A DNA stretch of 64,000 nt, taken from assembly GCF_002102345.1 (NCBI RefSeq), contig NZ_LQPP01000026.1, positions 124,001-188,000 on the forward strand. Reading direction: 5' to 3'. Position 1 is the stretch's first letter. Each line of letters starts with the position of its first letter. Position numbers and translations under genes: made by a program. Below are positions 32,142 to 41,858 of this stretch, in pieces. The DNA comes from Mycolicibacterium peregrinum (GTDB lineage Bacteria; Actinomycetota; Actinomycetes; Mycobacteriales; Mycobacteriaceae). The notes beneath the pieces are model-generated. The model was not told where the DNA came from and did no database searches. It saw nothing but the letters and a program-made list of their open reading frames with translations.

Positions 32142-35116
32142 CTGCCTTTACGCAGCTGAAACAGGCTGACGGCACCCTCGTCGAATTCTCCCCAGCACCA
32201 TCGGCTCCGGCCAAGCGCCCTTCGCGCTGGTCTCCGGCCAACTGGCCGGTCAGCCGGAAAGTCCTTGCCATCGTCCTCGTGCCGTTGATCCTGGCCGCGA
32301 CGTTCGGTGGCTTGCGCATCTATGCCAGTGCCAGCGCCGCCGGGGATCTCCGGTTGGCCGCCGACCGGGCCGAATTGATTCCCGGTATCGACGACTACAT
32401 GGCCGCCATGGAGGGTGTGCTCATCGCAGCTACCGAGGGTGGCGATGGGCAGGCCGCGATGTCCACTTTCAATGATCGGAAATTGGACCTGCAGCAACGT
32501 CTGGAAGCCACCGAGGTGGCCGAGGACGTCGGCCAGGCGGTGGGCAGCCTGCTCACCAAGGGCCCGGAACTCGTCGAAGCCGTGATGTCGAATTCGATCG
32601 ACCTCCGCCAGCGCATCCTCAACTACGGCCCGCTGCTGCTGACCGGGGAAGCTGCCATCACCGGTTCGGTGCACAGCAACCAGCAGTCGCTTCAGTCTCA
32701 GGTCGAGGCGCTGGCCCGGGCGGTCGGCGCGCGCGGCCAGATGGCCATCCAGCAGATGCTGGTCACTGCCGGTGGTGCCGAGCCGGAACCCTTGCTGCGC
32801 ACCTCGATGATCACGATGGCCGGTACCGAACCGTCCACGGTCGCGGCACTGACCAAGGTCTTGGGCGGTGGCTCCGAGGAGGCGGCCACACTTCGCGCCG
32901 AGATGGTCAAGCGCATGGCGATGATGTCCAACCCGGGCGTTCCGCTGGTCGGTAACCCGGACATGCTGGCCTCGCTGCAGGCCACCAACAAGATCGCCGG
33001 GCAGATCATCGAGAACACCACCTCGGCGATTCCGGCTGCGGTCGAGGCTCAGGCCAACGACGCACGAAACGACGCGATCCGCGACGCGATCCTGGTTGCG
33101 ACCGCGATCGTCAGCGCCATGGTCATCGTTTTGCTGGTGGCCCGCTCTCTGGTGCGTCCGCTGCGGACCCTTCGGGACAGCGCCCTGCGGGTGGCCCATC
33201 AGGATCTGGCCAAGGAGATCGAACGGGTCCGCGCCGGCGGCGAGTTGGTTCCGGTCACCCCGATCCCGGTGCAGACCACCGAAGAGGTCGGCCAGGTGGC
33301 CCACGCCGTCGATGAACTGCACGAGCAGGCGGTGTTCCTCGCCGGCGAGCAGGCGCAGCTGCAGTTGCAGGTCTCCGACATGTTCGAGACGTTGTCGCGA
33401 CGCAGCCGCTCACTGGTCGATCAGCAGTTGACGCTCATCGATCAGCTGGAACGCAACGAGGACAACCCGGAGCGTTTGGAGAGCCTGTTCCGGCTCGACC
33501 ACCTGGCTGCCCGCATGCGCCGAAACGGCGCCAACCTGTTGGTGCTGTCCGGATCCAAGCTGGCCCGCGAGCACAGCCGCCCGGTCCCGCTGGCGACGGT
33601 GATCAATGCCGCGGCCTCGGAGGTGGAGGACTACACGCGCGTCGTCACCGCCTCGGTGGCCGACGTCGAGATTGCCGGTGCTGTAGCCGGCGACTTGATC
33701 CACATGTTGGCCGAGCTGCTCGACAATGCGCTGCGCTATTCGCCGCCGATCTCGCAGGTGCGGGTGTCGGCCGTGCACGCCGCCAAGGGTGCGTTGGTGA
33801 TCGAGGTGAGCGACGTCGGCCTCGGCATGACGGAGGCCGACCTGCGGGTCGCCAACACCCGTCTACAGTCCGGCGGCGAGGTCAACCCCTACACCGCACG
33901 CCACATGGGTCTGTTCGTGGTCGGGCGACTGGCCACCCAGCACGGTCTGGTGGTGCGGCTGCGCAGCACCGTCGCCGAGGAACCGAACTCGGGCACCACG
34001 GCCGGGGTGTACGTTCCGGCCACGCTGTTGGCCCGGGACGGCGGCGACGCCGTCGACGAGCTGCCCTATGGCATGCCCGTCGATGCCCATGCCGGGATCG
34101 CGACGGCGTTGTCCTTGGACGCCGATCCCGCCGACACCTCTATGTTCGGGTCCGGTCTCGACGAGCCGCATGTCAACGGTGCCGATGTTCCGTTCGACCT
34201 GCTGCCCCAGCGCAGTCCGGGAGCCAGCGGAATCTCGGAACTGCCGGGCACGCTGGCCCCCCAACCGGAACCGGAGGCCGAGGAACCGGCTGAGGAGTCC
34301 GAGGACGAACCGGTCAGCGAGTGGCCGCAGCAGTGGCCGGTGCATACCGAAGAGAGTGCGGCCCTGGCCAAGGGCCAAGTCGGCGCCGCCGCGGACGCGG
34401 GGACCGACACCGCGGCCGACGAAGACGCGGAGCCCGGACGTCTGTCACCCACCAACACGTCGTCGTTCTTCGCCTCGCGCGGCCAAGCCGCCACGAATGG
34501 AGTCAACGGCCTCAATGGGGTCAACGGTCTCAACGGTCACGGCGGTCTGAACGGCCACGGCGACCTCAACGGCCACAGCGACCTCAACGGCGTCAACGGT
34601 GTGCACATACCGGATCCCGGCGAGGGGCCGGAAGCACCCGTCGAAGCCGCCCAGGCCGAGAGCACAGAGGTCGAGGGCGACTCGATCTATCAGTCGATGG
34701 TCTCGGAATTCGAGATCGACCCGACGACGCACGTGCGCAGCGCCGACCTGGACTGGAAGACGGTCTGGGAGAAGGGCTGGTCGGTGGCTGCCGCGGCGCA
34801 GGACGCGCCCGTCGAGGAGCACACCGAGGAAGGCCTGCCCATGCGTACGCCGGGTGCCCGTCTGGTGCCGGGTGGTGTCGCTGCCGCGGTCGGGGTGGCC
34901 GGCGAGTCCAACGGTCGTCACCGCAACGGTGGAGTACACCGCAACGACGACGGCTTCGAGGCGGTAGCATCGGCAGACGAACCTGACAGCGGCATGTTCG
35001 CGGCGTTCAAACCGCGTGACCCCGAGGCTGTCCGTACGAGCACCAGCAACCTTTTCGGGGGCGTGCACGCCGGACGATCGCATGCCCGTGAGACCAGAGG
35101 AACCGATAACGAATGA
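32138..35116 (+). CDS. Nitrate/nitrite-sensor-type histidine kinase of the MfpA conservon
   Basis: 992 residues. N-terminal span at ~38-58, extracytoplasmic sensing domain (~60-315), second span at ~320-340 and HAMP (~341-395). Kinase core: possible H-box [17 protein letters not shown] (~465-480), N-box [12 protein letters not shown] and G-box DVGLGM. After ~630 comes a long acidic, disordered tail with an Asn-Gly-rich repeat at ~787-822 ([14 protein letters not shown]...). First gene of the conservon-type operon kinase-roadblock-DUF742-GTPase-pentapeptide protein; orthologue of Rv3365c. No response regulator lies nearby, so output probably runs through the GTPase. Confidence 0.92.
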   Translation: MTAFTQLKQADGTLVEFSPAPSAPAKRPSRWSPANWPVSRKVLAIVLVPLILAATFGGLRIYASASAAGDLRLAADRAELIPGIDDYMAAMEGVLIAATEGGDGQAAMSTFNDRKLDLQQRLEATEVAEDVGQAVGSLLTKGPELVEAVMSNSIDLRQRILNYGPLLLTGEAAITGSVHSNQQSLQSQVEALARAVGARGQMAIQQMLVTAGGAEPEPLLRTSMITMAGTEPSTVAALTKVLGGGSEEAATLRAEMVKRMAMMSNPGVPLVGNPDMLASLQATNKIAGQIIENTTSAIPAAVEAQANDARNDAIRDAILVATAIVSAMVIVLLVARSLVRPLRTLRDSALRVAHQDLAKEIERVRAGGELVPVTPIPVQTTEEVGQVAHAVDELHEQAVFLAGEQAQLQLQVSDMFETLSRRSRSLVDQQLTLIDQLERNEDNPERLESLFRLDHLAARMRRNGANLLVLSGSKLAREHSRPVPLATVINAAASEVEDYTRVVTASVADVEIAGAVAGDLIHMLAELLDNALRYSPPISQVRVSAVHAAKGALVIEVSDVGLGMTEADLRVANTRLQSGGEVNPYTARHMGLFVVGRLATQHGLVVRLRSTVAEEPNSGTTAGVYVPATLLARDGGDAVDELPYGMPVDAHAGIATALSLDADPADTSMFGSGLDEPHVNGADVPFDLLPQRSPGASGISELPGTLAPQPEPEAEEPAEESEDEPVSEWPQQWPVHTEESAALAKGQVGAAADAGTDTAADEDAEPGRLSPTNTSSFFASRGQAATNGVNGLNGVNGLNGHGGLNGHGDLNGHSDLNGVNGVHIPDPGEGPEAPVEAAQAESTEVEGDSIYQSMVSEFEIDPTTHVRSADLDWKTVWEKGWSVAAAAQDAPVEEHTEEGLPMRTPGARLVPGGVAAAVGVAGESNGRHRNGGVHRNDDGFEAVASADEPDSGMFAAFKPRDPEAVRTSTSNLFGGVHAGRSHARETRGTDNE

Positions 35117-35520
35117 CCCGTCCGACGCAGCGCGACTCCCTGGACTGGCTCGTGTCCAAGTTCGCCCGCGAGGTATCCGGGGTGTCCCACGCGGTGCTGG
35201 TTTCGGCCGACGGACTGCTGATGGCTGCCAGCGAACACATGCCGGTCGAGCGGGCCGACCAGCTCGCCGCGGTCTCCTCCGGCCTGGCGAGCCTGGCCAC
35301 CGGTGCCTCCCAGTTGTTCAACGGCGGTCACGTGATGCAGTCGGTGGTCGAGATGGAGAACGGCTACCTGCTGCTGATGCGGGTGGGTGACGGCTCCAAC
35401 CTGGCCACCCTGACCGCCCCGTCGTGTGACATCGGGCAGGTCGGCTACGAGATGGCGATTCTGGTCGAACGGGTCGGCGCGGTGGTGCAGTCTTCGCGCC
35501 GTACACCGCAGCCGTCCTGA
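35113..35520 (+). CDS. Roadblock/LC7-domain protein
   Basis: 135 residues; ATGA overlap with the kinase gene. Roadblock/LC7 fold over nearly the whole length ([23 protein letters not shown]..., [39 protein letters not shown]). In conservons this subunit is thought to act as the GTPase-activating or scaffold partner of the small GTPase encoded two genes on. Orthologue of Rv3364c. Confidence 0.93.
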   Translation: MTRPTQRDSLDWLVSKFAREVSGVSHAVLVSADGLLMAASEHMPVERADQLAAVSSGLASLATGASQLFNGGHVMQSVVEMENGYLLLMRVGDGSNLATLTAPSCDIGQVGYEMAILVERVGAVVQSSRRTPQPS

Positions 35521-35554
35521 GTCCCCGACCCCTTCTGCCCTTCGCGAGGTGCCT

Positions 35555-35920
35555 GTGGACGAACCGGAAACTACTGACCGTCCGAGTCTGGTGCGGCCGT
35601 ACACACTGACGGCCGGCCGAACCGACTCGCGCGTGCACCTTCCGCTGGAAGCACCGATACAAAAAACCGACACGACACGTGAACCGCGCTGGACTGGGCA
35701 CGATGTGCGCGCACAGATCGTAGAGTTGTGCACCGGCAGTCCATCGGTTGCCGAGATTGCCGCTCATTTATCTCTCCCGCTCGGCGTGGCGCGCGTGCTG
35801 ATCGGGGACTTGGTGACGCAGGGTTATCTACGGGTGGAAGCCACCCTTGATGATTCGGCTAGCTTCGACGAACGCCGCGAATTGATTGGAAGGACCCTGC
35901 GTGGCCTACGAGCACTCTGA
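35555..35920 (+). CDS. DUF742 protein
   Basis: 121 residues from GTG 35555 (GAGGTG upstream). DUF742 core: SLVRPYTLTAGRT at the N-terminus, then a winged-helix-like region with CTGSPSVAEIAAHLSLPLGVARVLIGDLVTQGYL. Third member of the conservon; orthologue of Rv3363c. Overlaps the GTPase gene by 20 bases. Confidence 0.92.
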   Translation: MDEPETTDRPSLVRPYTLTAGRTDSRVHLPLEAPIQKTDTTREPRWTGHDVRAQIVELCTGSPSVAEIAAHLSLPLGVARVLIGDLVTQGYLRVEATLDDSASFDERRELIGRTLRGLRAL

Positions 35921-36512
35921 ACCCCGCTCGGCCTCCGGCGGTGGCGCCCCCCGACGTGGGGCCGCCTCGACGAAGATCGTCATTTCTGGCGGGTTCGGGG
36001 CAGGGAAGACGACATTCGTCGGTGCCGTCTCCGAGATCATGCCGCTGCGCACAGAAGCGTTGGTCACCAACGTGTCTGAGGGCGTCGACGCCTTGGACGG
36101 CACCCCGGACAAGCGCACCACGACCGTCGCGATGGACTTCGGCCGCATCACGCTGGACGAGGATCTGGTGCTGTACCTGTTCGGCACCCCCGGACAGCGC
36201 CGGTTCTGGTTCATGTGGGACGACCTGGTCCGTGGCGCCATCGGTGCGATCATCCTGGTCGACGTGCGCCGCCTGCAGGACAGCTTCGCCGCGGTCGACT
36301 TCTTCGAGGCGCGCAAGCTGCCCTTCATCGTCGCAGTCAACGAGTTCGACGATGCACCAAAGCATCCCACTCAGGCGGTCCGCAAGGCCCTGGCACTGCC
36401 GGAGCACATTCCGGTGGTCGCCGTGGATGCCCGCGACCGCAACTCGGCCAAGGCTGCCCTGATCGCCGTCACCGAGTACTCGTTGACGACGATGTCGGCG
36501 TTGCCCGGCTGA
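35901..36512 (+). CDS. mfpB: Small GTPase of the conservon (MfpB-like)
   Basis: 203 residues from GTG 35901 (AAGGA seven bases upstream). Ras-like motifs: G1 GGFGAGKTT, G2/G3 region TTVAMDFG and LFGTPGQRRF, G4 NEFD. The usual Gln after DxxG is present in GTPGQ. In M. smegmatis the GTPase next to mfpA modulates MfpA's protection of DNA gyrase from fluoroquinolones. Three bases separate it from mfpA. Confidence 0.92.
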   Translation: MAYEHSEPRSASGGGAPRRGAASTKIVISGGFGAGKTTFVGAVSEIMPLRTEALVTNVSEGVDALDGTPDKRTTTVAMDFGRITLDEDLVLYLFGTPGQRRFWFMWDDLVRGAIGAIILVDVRRLQDSFAAVDFFEARKLPFIVAVNEFDDAPKHPTQAVRKALALPEHIPVVAVDARDRNSAKAALIAVTEYSLTTMSALPG

Positions 36513-36515
36513 GGC

Positions 36516-37079
36516 GTGGTAGTTGACGAAACCGCCTGGGCGGACAGGGAATTCACTGGTCACGACTTCCGCGAGGAAGATCTGAGCCGGTTGCGCACCG
36601 AGCGAGTGGTGTTCACCGAGTGCAATTTCAGCGGTGTCGACATGTCCGAGTCGCAACATTTCGGCTCGGCGTTCCGCAACTGCACGTTCCGCCGCGCCAC
36701 GCTGTGGCACAGCGAGTTCACCAATTGCAGCCTGCTGGGTTCGGTGTTCACCGAGTGCCGGCTGCGGCCGATCAAGATCGTGGAATCGGATCTGACGCTG
36801 GCCGTGCTGGGCGGCTGCGATCTGCGCGGGGTCGACCTGTCGGACTGCCGGATGCGCGAGGCCAGCCTGGTCGGTGTGGACCTGCGCAAGGCCGTGCTAC
36901 GGCAGGCGGACCTGACCGGCGCACGGGTGCAGGATGCCAAGCTCGATGAGGCCGATCTGCGTGGTGCCCGCGTCGACCCCACCTTCTGGACGACTGCCAA
37001 GCTGCGCGGCGCCAAGATCGATATCTCGCAGGCGTTGGCCTACTCGGCTGCCCACGGTCTCGACGTCCACGGCGGCTGA
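36516..37079 (+). CDS. mfpA: Pentapeptide-repeat protein MfpA
   Basis: 187 residues, GTG start (M. tuberculosis MfpA is 183). Right-handed beta-helix of A(D/N)Lxx-type pentapeptides, e.g. FRNCTFRRATLWHSEFTNCS, CDLRGVDLSDCRMREASL and ADLTGARVQDAKLDEADLRG, ending AAHGLDVHGG as in MfpA. The protein mimics B-form DNA, binds DNA gyrase and lowers quinolone action. Last gene of the operon; REP-like palindromes follow. Confidence 0.94.
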   Translation: MVVDETAWADREFTGHDFREEDLSRLRTERVVFTECNFSGVDMSESQHFGSAFRNCTFRRATLWHSEFTNCSLLGSVFTECRLRPIKIVESDLTLAVLGGCDLRGVDLSDCRMREASLVGVDLRKAVLRQADLTGARVQDAKLDEADLRGARVDPTFWTTAKLRGAKIDISQALAYSAAHGLDVHGG

Positions 37080-37158
37080 CCTTTCCGCTTTCCGCGCCGC
37101 CTTCCGCGCTTTCCGCGCGACCCATTCGCCAGTCTCGCCCCTTGGCCCGCCCCGCTTT

Positions 37159-37206
37159 GTCACGCCAGAGTGGCTCTCGACGTCGAGCGTCACGCCAGAG
37201 TGACGA
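37159..37206. repeat. REP-like palindromic element, copy A
   Basis: GTCACGCCAGAGTGGC, then CTCGACGTCGAG, then GTCACGCCAGAGTGAC. Here the right unit is in direct rather than inverted orientation, but CTCGACGTCGAG is itself palindromic. In the convergent gap between mfpA and the ABC exporter gene. The remaining bases of this 281-base gap show no gene. Confidence 0.72.
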
Positions 37207-37230
37207 CCCGACGCCCTCCGACGCCGCTTT

Positions 37231-37276
37231 GTCACGCCAGAGTGGCACCCGATGTCGAGCGCCACTCCAGCGTGAC
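37231..37276. repeat. REP-like palindromic element, copy B
   Basis: Inverted repeat GTCACGCCAGAGTGGC (37231-37246) and GCCACTCCAGCGTGAC (37261-37276), two mismatches in the arms, loop containing GATGTCGAGC. Same family as 60560-60605. Can form a strong hairpin in both transcripts and may serve as terminator. Confidence 0.75.
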
Positions 37277-37360
37277 ACTGGGCCGACACGGGGCCGACAC
37301 GAGGCAGGCGCGGGGGAGCCAGCGAGGCAGCGCGGGAGTCAGCAGGCGGGACCAGAGCCG

Positions 37361-40021
37361 TCAGGCGGATTTAAGCCGGATCCGCCAGCGAACGAACCCG
37401 GTGTAGACGATGCAGATCAGCACGAGGATGCCGATGTTGATCAGCCACACCGACGGGGTGTGCTTCCAGTGCGAGTCTGCGGGCAGCAGCGGTGGCGGCA
37501 CCAGGCGGGTCAGGTCGATGGTCGATGCCGAGGCTGCGAAGCCCCAGCGCGCCGGGGTGATCCAGGACAACTGATCCAGCACGATCCGGTCGGTCACCGG
37601 GATCATGCCGCCGGAGAACACAAGCTGGCTCATCACCGTCACCACCAGCAGCGGCATGATCTGCTCCGCTGAACGGGCGAGTGCCGAAAGCGCGAGCCCG
37701 ACCATTGCCGAGGCCACACATGTCATCGAGATGTCGATGAACAATTCGAGGTTGCGGCCGCCGAGGAACGCACCTCTGTCGACGGCGCCCGGGCCCCAGC
37801 CCTTTCCGAGGATCGTGATCACCGTGACGATGGCGGACTGGATCACCGCGAACACCGCGAAGACTGCGATCTTGGCCATCAGGTACGCCGTCGTCGACAG
37901 GCCGACCGCCTGTTCACGCCGGAAGATCGCCTGTTCACCGATCAGTGCCCGGATGGTCAAGGCGGTCCCCATGAAGATTGCGCCGACGTTGAGCATCACC
38001 AGGATTTGGCCCGGTTCGTTGGGCGCTTCGCCACCTTGGACGGCCGGCACCGGTAGACCGAACCCGACATCACCGGGCACCGACAGCGACAGCACACCCA
38101 TGATGAACGGCAGCATCAACAGGAATGCGGTGTAGCCGCGGTCGGACACGATCAGCCGGACTTGTCGGCGGGCGATCGTGGACAGCTGGCGGAACAGGCT
38201 GGTGTGCGTCGGCTCGCCGAGGCTCTCCGGTTTCTCCGCGGGCGGTTTCGGCGGCGGGGGGCCGTGCTTGGCGAGGTACCGCTGCTTGGCTCCTTCGGGG
38301 TCGCCCGCGACGGTGCTGAAGATGTCGGCCCAGTTGGTGGTGCCGAGTTCCTCGCCGATCTGGTCGGGTGGCCCGCAGAATGCGGTCTTCCCGCCGGGCG
38401 CCAGGAGCAGCACTTGATCGCACACGTCCAGATACGTCAGGGAGTGGGTGATGACGAGCACGACGCGGCCGGCGTCGGCGAGCTGGCGCAGCATCGTCAT
38501 GACCTGGCGGTCCAGCGCCGGGTCCAGACCCGAGGTCGGTTCGTCGAGGATCAGCAGGGACGGGCCGGTCAGCAGTTCCAGGGCGACCGAGGCGCGTTTG
38601 CGCTGTCCGCCGGACAGCTTTTCGACGCGGGTGTCGAGATGTTTGGTCATCTCGAGTTCTTCGAGCACCTGCATGACGACCTGTTCGCGGTCGGCTTTGG
38701 TGGTGTCCGGAGGGAGTCGGAGTTCGGCGGCGTACATGAGTGCCTGCCGGACGGTGAGCTGGCCGTGCACGACATCGTCCTGAGGCACCATGCCGATTCG
38801 GGATCGCAGCGAGGCGTACTCGGCGTGGACGTCGTGGCCCTCGAACGTGACGGTGCCGCTGGTCGGATGGGTCAGGCCGGCGACCTGCCGGGCGAACGTC
38901 GACTTGCCCGCGCCCGACGGGCCGATGACGGCGGTCAGCATGCCGGGTCGTGCGTCGAGCGAGATGTTCTCGAGCAGCGTCTTGTTGCCCTCGATCGTCC
39001 AGGTCAGGGCCCGGACCTCGAGGCCCCCGGTGCGGGTGTCGGCCTCGGTCTCGCTGCGGCGCACCAGGGTGCCGCCGGAGAACACCAGGTCGACGTTGCC
39101 GATGGTGACCACGTCGCCGTCATGCAGGATCGCGGAGTCCACGCGGGCGCCGTTGACGAACGTGCCGTTGATGCTGCGTTCGTCGCGGATCGCGGTGCCG
39201 CCGGTCATCGGGATCAACGTGGCGTGATGCCGCGAGGCCAGCACATCGGGGATGACGATGTCGTTGTCGGTTTCGCGGCCGATCTTCACCGCGCCTGCCG
39301 GGGCCGGGCTGGGCCGTCCGGGGCGCAGGATCTTGAGCATGCTGGTGGCGATGTTGCCGCCGGACTCACTGCTGCCGCGGGCAGAGCTGGCGGCCGGCCC
39401 CATCGTCGTCGGCGCCGCGCCCGGGTTCGAGTTGCGAACGGGTGGGGGCTGATAGGCCTGTGGACCGCTGGGGTGGCCGGGCTGCGGGCCACTCGGGTAG
39501 CCGGATTGCGGCCCGCTCGGGTAACCGCCCTGCGGGCCGCTGGGATACCCGGTGGGTGGTGTCGGATAGCGAGGTTGTGGGCCGGACGAGAAGCCGGGGC
39601 GCTGGGCCGCTGGTGGCTGACCGTACTGCTGCCGGCCGGGTGCGGCCTGGGTGGGCCAGGCGCCACTGGGCCGGTTCGCGATCGGTACTGCCGCTGTCGG
39701 CGTGCGGCCGACGGACCCCTCCTGGACCCGGCCGACCTCGAAGGTCAGCTGTGGTCCATCGGGGTTGCCGATGTTGACGACCTGGCCGTCATGGATGTCG
39801 AGCGTGGGCACCCGGCGGCCGTTGGCGTACATGCCGTTGAGGCTGCCGTTGTCGATCGCGACCCATCGACCTTGGTCGAAGCGCAGCACCAGGTGGGCAC
39901 GCGAGATCAGCGGGTGGGCGATGCGGACGTCGGCGCGGAGGTCTCGGCCGATGACGACATCGTTGCCCGGGGCAAAGGTACGGGTCGACCCGTCGTAACG
40001 AACGGTCAGCGCAGGGCTCAT
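37361..40021 (-). CDS. FHA-domain ABC exporter, Rv1747-like
   Basis: About 886 residues from ATG 40021 (an in-frame TTG lies at 40030). FHA domain 1 at ~8-95 (VIGRD, RAHL, DNGSLNG); a Pro/Gly linker with octapeptide repeats GYPSGPQ[GS] at ~158-187; FHA domain 2 at ~245-320 (IGRETDNDIVI, SRHHA, RSINGTFVNG); ABC domain with Walker A GPSGAGKST (~367), signature LSGGQRKR (~480) and Walker B LLILDEP; six-span ABC2 membrane domain at ~620-880. Matches M. tuberculosis Rv1747, phosphorylated by PknF and implicated in phosphatidylinositol mannoside export. Threonines in the linker are likely kinase targets. Confidence 0.9.
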   Translation of the reverse strand: MSPALTVRYDGSTRTFAPGNDVVIGRDLRADVRIAHPLISRAHLVLRFDQGRWVAIDNGSLNGMYANGRRVPTLDIHDGQVVNIGNPDGPQLTFEVGRVQEGSVGRTPTAAVPIANRPSGAWPTQAAPGRQQYGQPPAAQRPGFSSGPQPRYPTPPTGYPSGPQGGYPSGPQSGYPSGPQPGHPSGPQAYQPPPVRNSNPGAAPTTMGPAASSARGSSESGGNIATSMLKILRPGRPSPAPAGAVKIGRETDNDIVIPDVLASRHHATLIPMTGGTAIRDERSINGTFVNGARVDSAILHDGDVVTIGNVDLVFSGGTLVRRSETEADTRTGGLEVRALTWTIEGNKTLLENISLDARPGMLTAVIGPSGAGKSTFARQVAGLTHPTSGTVTFEGHDVHAEYASLRSRIGMVPQDDVVHGQLTVRQALMYAAELRLPPDTTKADREQVVMQVLEELEMTKHLDTRVEKLSGGQRKRASVALELLTGPSLLILDEPTSGLDPALDRQVMTMLRQLADAGRVVLVITHSLTYLDVCDQVLLLAPGGKTAFCGPPDQIGEELGTTNWADIFSTVAGDPEGAKQRYLAKHGPPPPKPPAEKPESLGEPTHTSLFRQLSTIARRQVRLIVSDRGYTAFLLMLPFIMGVLSLSVPGDVGFGLPVPAVQGGEAPNEPGQILVMLNVGAIFMGTALTIRALIGEQAIFRREQAVGLSTTAYLMAKIAVFAVFAVIQSAIVTVITILGKGWGPGAVDRGAFLGGRNLELFIDISMTCVASAMVGLALSALARSAEQIMPLLVVTVMSQLVFSGGMIPVTDRIVLDQLSWITPARWGFAASASTIDLTRLVPPPLLPADSHWKHTPSVWLINIGILVLICIVYTGFVRWRIRLKSA

Positions 40022-40088
40022 CGCGCTCAACTCTATCGGTTGTTCTCACCGGGGCTGGGCCGTTGCGGCGGTGTGGCGGCGTGTGACG

Positions 40089-41858
40089 ATGGCACGCATG
40101 GGTTCTGAAGGGGCGCAGAAGGTGGCCGACCGGGTGCTCGGCGCGCTGCGGCAGGTGGGCATTGTGCTGGCCGGTGCGGCAGCGGTGTGGTTGGTGTGGG
40201 CCTTGGCGCTGAGCGCCTGGGCGCGGCTGGTTGCGCCGCGCAGTGCAGGTGAGAGCGCCTGGTACGTATCCGGCATGCACCGCTGGGGCGACGCGTTGCC
40301 GGATCGGATGGCACTGGTGGTGACGGTGATCGCGGTGGTGTTGATCGCGGCGATGGCCTACAGCATCTGGCGTGGACGCACCGACCGTGATCTGGCGGCC
40401 ACCCCGGCCGGCGCCGCGGGTGTGGCGGCATTACTGGTCGTCGCCTACGTCAGTCAGGGCATCCCGGCGTTCTACCGCCGGGTGATGGACAGCGCCCCGG
40501 TCACCACGGCGTTGCCTCTCGGTGTGGCGTCGTGGTGGTTGTGCCTGGCCGGTGCGGCCGCGACGTTCCTGGCCGCGCGGGCCTTCCCGCGGATGGAACG
40601 CGGCGCGGTGAAGTTGCTGGCGGTGGGTGCAGCGATCGCCGTCGTGGTTGCCGCGGTGGTGACCGTGGGCGCCTTGCGCGCAGGTGACGACGGGCGTTTC
40701 GTCGACTCGTCGACGGCGGCAGCTACCGATGTGCCCGCGATTCCCACTGCGTTGGGGAAGCGGACGTTCACCGTGTCGGTGCCTGATGCGTTCGCCGACA
40801 AAGACGTGTCGGTTTACGACATCGATTCGGCCGGAGCCGGTTTCGCCGTGTATCAGCACGGCCGCATCACGGGTTACGGGTCCGACGGCAAGGAGCGCTG
40901 GCACTACGCGCGCACCGGGCCGGCGGAGATAGGCGTCAACGGGATGCGGGTGGTCGACAACGGCGCCACGGTGGTGGCGTTCATCGATGGTGGCCTGGTC
41001 GGTCTGGATGCGGTCACCGGTGCGCAACTGTGGGCCAGTGGCGATGAAGCCCTGGGCGCGGCGGTCCGCGGACGTTATCGCGCCGCGACCGGTCCGCTCA
41101 TCGTGGGGTGGAACGACGAGCGCATCTGGACCCGCTACGACAGCCGGACCGGCCGCGTGTTGTGGAGCGTGCCCGCTCCCCATCTCGGTTGCGGCATAAC
41201 CGAACCCATCGTGACGGCCTCCGGTGTGGTGTCGACCGTTCAATGCGAGGACGGCAAGGTCTGGTTGAGCGTGCTCGATCCCGAAACCGGACAAATCGGT
41301 TGGGACACAGTGCTGGCGGAGCAAAAGATCGACCCGAAGGCACCGATCGATGAGCGCTACCTCAAGATCGTGGCCCGGCCGGCCAACGGCATCGGTGTCT
41401 TCGTATCCATGCTGGGATCCGGAACGCCCGCGGAGGTCCGGTACGCCGATATCGTTCACCGCACCGTCAGCCCGTTGCCGGCGGATGGGCGTCTGGCCGA
41501 ATCCTATGGTCCCAGTGATGATTTCGTGGTGTGGTATCTCGATGATCGGGCTACCCGGCTGACCCTGTTCGGTGCTGACGGTCGTCAACGGTGCCAGCTT
41601 CCCGATGGCCTTGAGCCGGCTCGCTCGACCGTGCCGAGTCGGCGGGTCGATCAACCTGCTTACGTGGCGTTCCCCGACACCCTGGTCCTCGCCGACCGGG
41701 GCGCCGGGGGATCGTTGCGCACCTTCGACGCGAAGACGTGCGCCCAGACCGGGGCGGTGCCTGCTCAATCGGTCGTGGGCCTCGTCCCGTCCCCGGGTGC
41801 GGTGCTGGTTCTGCGGGGCGAGGGGAAGACGCTGCAGGTCGACGGGTACACCGCCTAA
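40089..41858 (+). CDS. Membrane protein with extracytoplasmic PQQ-like beta-propeller
   Basis: About 589 residues from ATG 40089 (40071 and 40098 possible). Four membrane spans in residues ~15-200 (e.g. GIVLAGAAAVWLVWALAL, MALVVTVIAVVLIAAMAY), then an exported domain of repeated beta-strand units typical of PQQ-like propellers: GLVGLDAVTGAQLWASGDE, WTRYDSRTGRVLWSVPAP, VLDPETGQIGWDTV, TFDAKTCAQTG. No catalytic motif. Ends with a four-base overlap of the converging gene's stop. Possibly an envelope assembly or sensing factor. Confidence 0.8.
   Translation: MARMGSEGAQKVADRVLGALRQVGIVLAGAAAVWLVWALALSAWARLVAPRSAGESAWYVSGMHRWGDALPDRMALVVTVIAVVLIAAMAYSIWRGRTDRDLAATPAGAAGVAALLVVAYVSQGIPAFYRRVMDSAPVTTALPLGVASWWLCLAGAAATFLAARAFPRMERGAVKLLAVGAAIAVVVAAVVTVGALRAGDDGRFVDSSTAAATDVPAIPTALGKRTFTVSVPDAFADKDVSVYDIDSAGAGFAVYQHGRITGYGSDGKERWHYARTGPAEIGVNGMRVVDNGATVVAFIDGGLVGLDAVTGAQLWASGDEALGAAVRGRYRAATGPLIVGWNDERIWTRYDSRTGRVLWSVPAPHLGCGITEPIVTASGVVSTVQCEDGKVWLSVLDPETGQIGWDTVLAEQKIDPKAPIDERYLKIVARPANGIGVFVSMLGSGTPAEVRYADIVHRTVSPLPADGRLAESYGPSDDFVVWYLDDRATRLTLFGADGRQRCQLPDGLEPARSTVPSRRVDQPAYVAFPDTLVLADRGAGGSLRTFDAKTCAQTGAVPAQSVVGLVPSPGAVLVLRGEGKTLQVDGYTA

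Noticed and set aside
34495..34600. Short direct repeats resembling a CRISPR or minisatellite
   Set aside because: Units are in frame and encode the Asn-Gly repeat of the kinase tail; no spacers, no cas genes.
38162..40108. 648-codon plus-strand frame across the ABC exporter
   Set aside because: Opposite strand encodes a complete FHA-ABC protein with all motifs.
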